NCBI GenBank assembly: GCA_003153855.1
Contig: PMBM01000032.1
Span: forward strand, 13,186-19,430
Source: Propionibacteriaceae bacterium
GTDB taxonomy: Bacteria > Actinomycetota > Actinomycetes > Propionibacteriales > Propionibacteriaceae
DNA length: 6,245 nucleotides
Direction of reading: 5' to 3'
In this document: positions 5,236-6,245 of the stretch, piece after piece
Numbering within the stretch: the stretch's first letter is position 1
How the letters are laid out: each line of letters opens with the position of its first letter
The notes under the pieces: generated by a model
Databases searched by the model: none
What the model saw: the letters and a program-made list of their open reading frames with translations, nothing else
Told to the model about the DNA's origin: nothing
Translations under genes and position numbers: made by a program

Positions 5236-6245
5236 GTGGCCAAGCAGGGTGCGCCCAGCGATGAGGAGTTTTCGGCCGAGGATCTCGAGGGCGTCCCTCA
5301 GGGGGAGCTGGAGGTCGACGACGAGGACTTCGTGACCGAGGACTCGAGGATGGCGTCGAAGGTGGACGCCGGCGAGTACGACTCCAGCTCGATCACCGTC
5401 CTCGAAGGCCTCGAGGCGGTACGCAAGCGGCCCGGCATGTACATCGGCTCGACCGGTGAGCGCGGCCTCCACCACCTCGTGTACGAGGTCGTCGACAACT
5501 CCGTCGACGAGGCACTCGCCGGTTACTGCGACACCATCGACATCCGCCTGCTCCCGAACGGTGGCGTCCGCGTCGTCGACAACGGCCGCGGCATCCCCGT
5601 GAAGATGCACCCGACCGAGGGCATCCCCGCCGTCACCCTGGCGCTGACGGTGCTCCACGCCGGCGGCAAGTTCGGCAACGGTGGCTACAAGGTCTCCGGC
5701 GGCCTGCACGGCGTGGGTGTCTCCGTCGTGAACGCGCTGTCGGCGCACCTGACCGTCGACGTCTACCGCGACGACCACCACTACAGGCAGTCGTTCTCGC
5801 TGGGCGACCCCGACGGCGAGCTCCAGGAGCTCGAGGAGACCGACCGCACCGGCACGACCGTCGAGTTCTACGCGTCGCCGGAGATCTTCGAGACCACGAA
5901 CTACAGCTACGAGACGCTGGCCGCACGCTTCCGGGAGTACGCCTTCCTGAACAAGGGCCTGACGATCGTGATCACCGACGAACGTCCTGACCATGTCGAG
6001 GAGGACGGCTCGCCCATCACCGACACGTTCCGGTACGACCAGGGCCTGATCGACTTCGTCACCTACCTCATGGGCACCAAGGACGCGATCCACCCGTCGG
6101 TCATCGCCGTCGAGGCGAACGCGCCGGCCCAGAACATGGGCCTCGAGGTCGCGATGCAGTGGAACACGTCGTACGCGGAGAGCGTGCACACCTTCGCCAA
6201 CACGATCAACACCCACGAGGGCGGCACCCACGAAGAGGGCTTCCG
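5236..6245 (+). CDS. gyrB: DNA gyrase subunit B, N-terminal part (runs off the right edge)
   Basis: GyrB is the ATPase subunit of DNA gyrase, which with GyrA adds negative supercoils to DNA. The visible 336 codons cover the GHKL ATPase domain and part of the transducer domain; the TOPRIM domain lies beyond the window. Clear markers are [20 protein letters not shown], the ATPase box [10 protein letters not shown] with the general-base glutamate E84 and Mg-binding N88 (E. coli E42 and N46), DNGRGIP with D115 (E. coli D73), the ATP-lid [15 protein letters not shown] from residue 155, and GGTHEEGF at the end. The arginine in YRQSF (R184) matches the E. coli residue at which coumarin resistance arises, so a novobiocin-sensitive form is expected. 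[11 protein letters not shown] and ALAGYCDTI favour GyrB over ParE. The first 47 or so residues are a strongly acidic extension absent from E. coli GyrB. Neither recF nor a DUF721 gene precedes it here. Confidence 0.97.
   Translation, partial: MAKQGAPSDEEFSAEDLEGVPQGELEVDDEDFVTEDSRMASKVDAGEYDSSSITVLEGLEAVRKRPGMYIGSTGERGLHHLVYEVVDNSVDEALAGYCDTIDIRLLPNGGVRVVDNGRGIPVKMHPTEGIPAVTLALTVLHAGGKFGNGGYKVSGGLHGVGVSVVNALSAHLTVDVYRDDHHYRQSFSLGDPDGELQELEETDRTGTTVEFYASPEIFETTNYSYETLAARFREYAFLNKGLTIVITDERPDHVEEDGSPITDTFRYDQGLIDFVTYLMGTKDAIHPSVIAVEANAPAQNMGLEVAMQWNTSYAESVHTFANTINTHEGGTHEEGF

Noticed and set aside
4197..5243. 348-codon minus-strand frame opposite the right membrane gene
   Set aside because: Shadow of the membrane gene and the intergenic region; arginine- and histidine-rich with no recognisable family.
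5166..5264. Possible 32-codon leader peptide overlapping the gyrB start
   Set aside because: ATG 5166 has no convincing ribosome binding site, and the frame overlaps the start of gyrB; nothing supports translation.
5146..6231. 361-codon open frame on the minus strand opposite gyrB
   Set aside because: Complete overlap with the conserved gyrB frame; the composition is the mirrored codon pattern of gyrB and shows no domain.

Overview
The window is GC-rich and has the codon bias and gene density of a high-GC actinobacterium. A family such as Nocardioidaceae is possible, but nothing here fixes the genus. The only gene I can name with near certainty is the 5' part of gyrB at the right edge. The rest is a less ordinary cluster of envelope and hypothetical genes. 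In most actinobacteria gyrB follows recF and a small DUF721/dciA gene near the replication origin, but neither is visible in the 5.2 kb upstream of this gyrB.

Layout, left to right. (1) 3-1442, plus strand: the 3' part of a gene cut by the window edge. It encodes a multidomain protein ending in a DUF6461-like domain. (2) 1443-1580: a short gap with a small hairpin. (3) 1581-2504, plus strand: a multispanning membrane protein with a C-terminal DUF4190-like segment. (4) 2511-3761, minus strand: a 12-helix major facilitator superfamily (MFS) exporter of the DHA1/TetA-like type, convergent with (3) and only 6 nt away. (5) 3762-4097: a non-coding, structure-rich stretch. It holds the promoter of the transporter, a 24-bp perfect palindrome over its -10 box, a 66-bp nested inverted repeat, and a roughly 30-codon remnant of a second DUF6461-like gene. 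(6) 4098-4952, plus strand: a paralogue of the membrane protein in (3). (7) 4953-5235: an intergenic region with a hairpin, a likely gyrB promoter and a leader with competing stems. (8) 5236 to the end: gyrB, N-terminal 336 codons.

The main structural observation is that a two-gene unit, DUF6461-like gene followed by DUF4190-like membrane gene, appears twice in the same direction. The left copy is complete as far as the window shows. In the right copy the DUF6461 gene survives only as its last codons, directly in front of the intact membrane paralogue. The oppositely oriented transporter with its own operator sits between the copies. The simplest reading is an old tandem duplication later invaded or rearranged, with loss of most of one gene. 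The function of the pair is unknown to me. No regulator for the transporter palindrome is encoded in the window.
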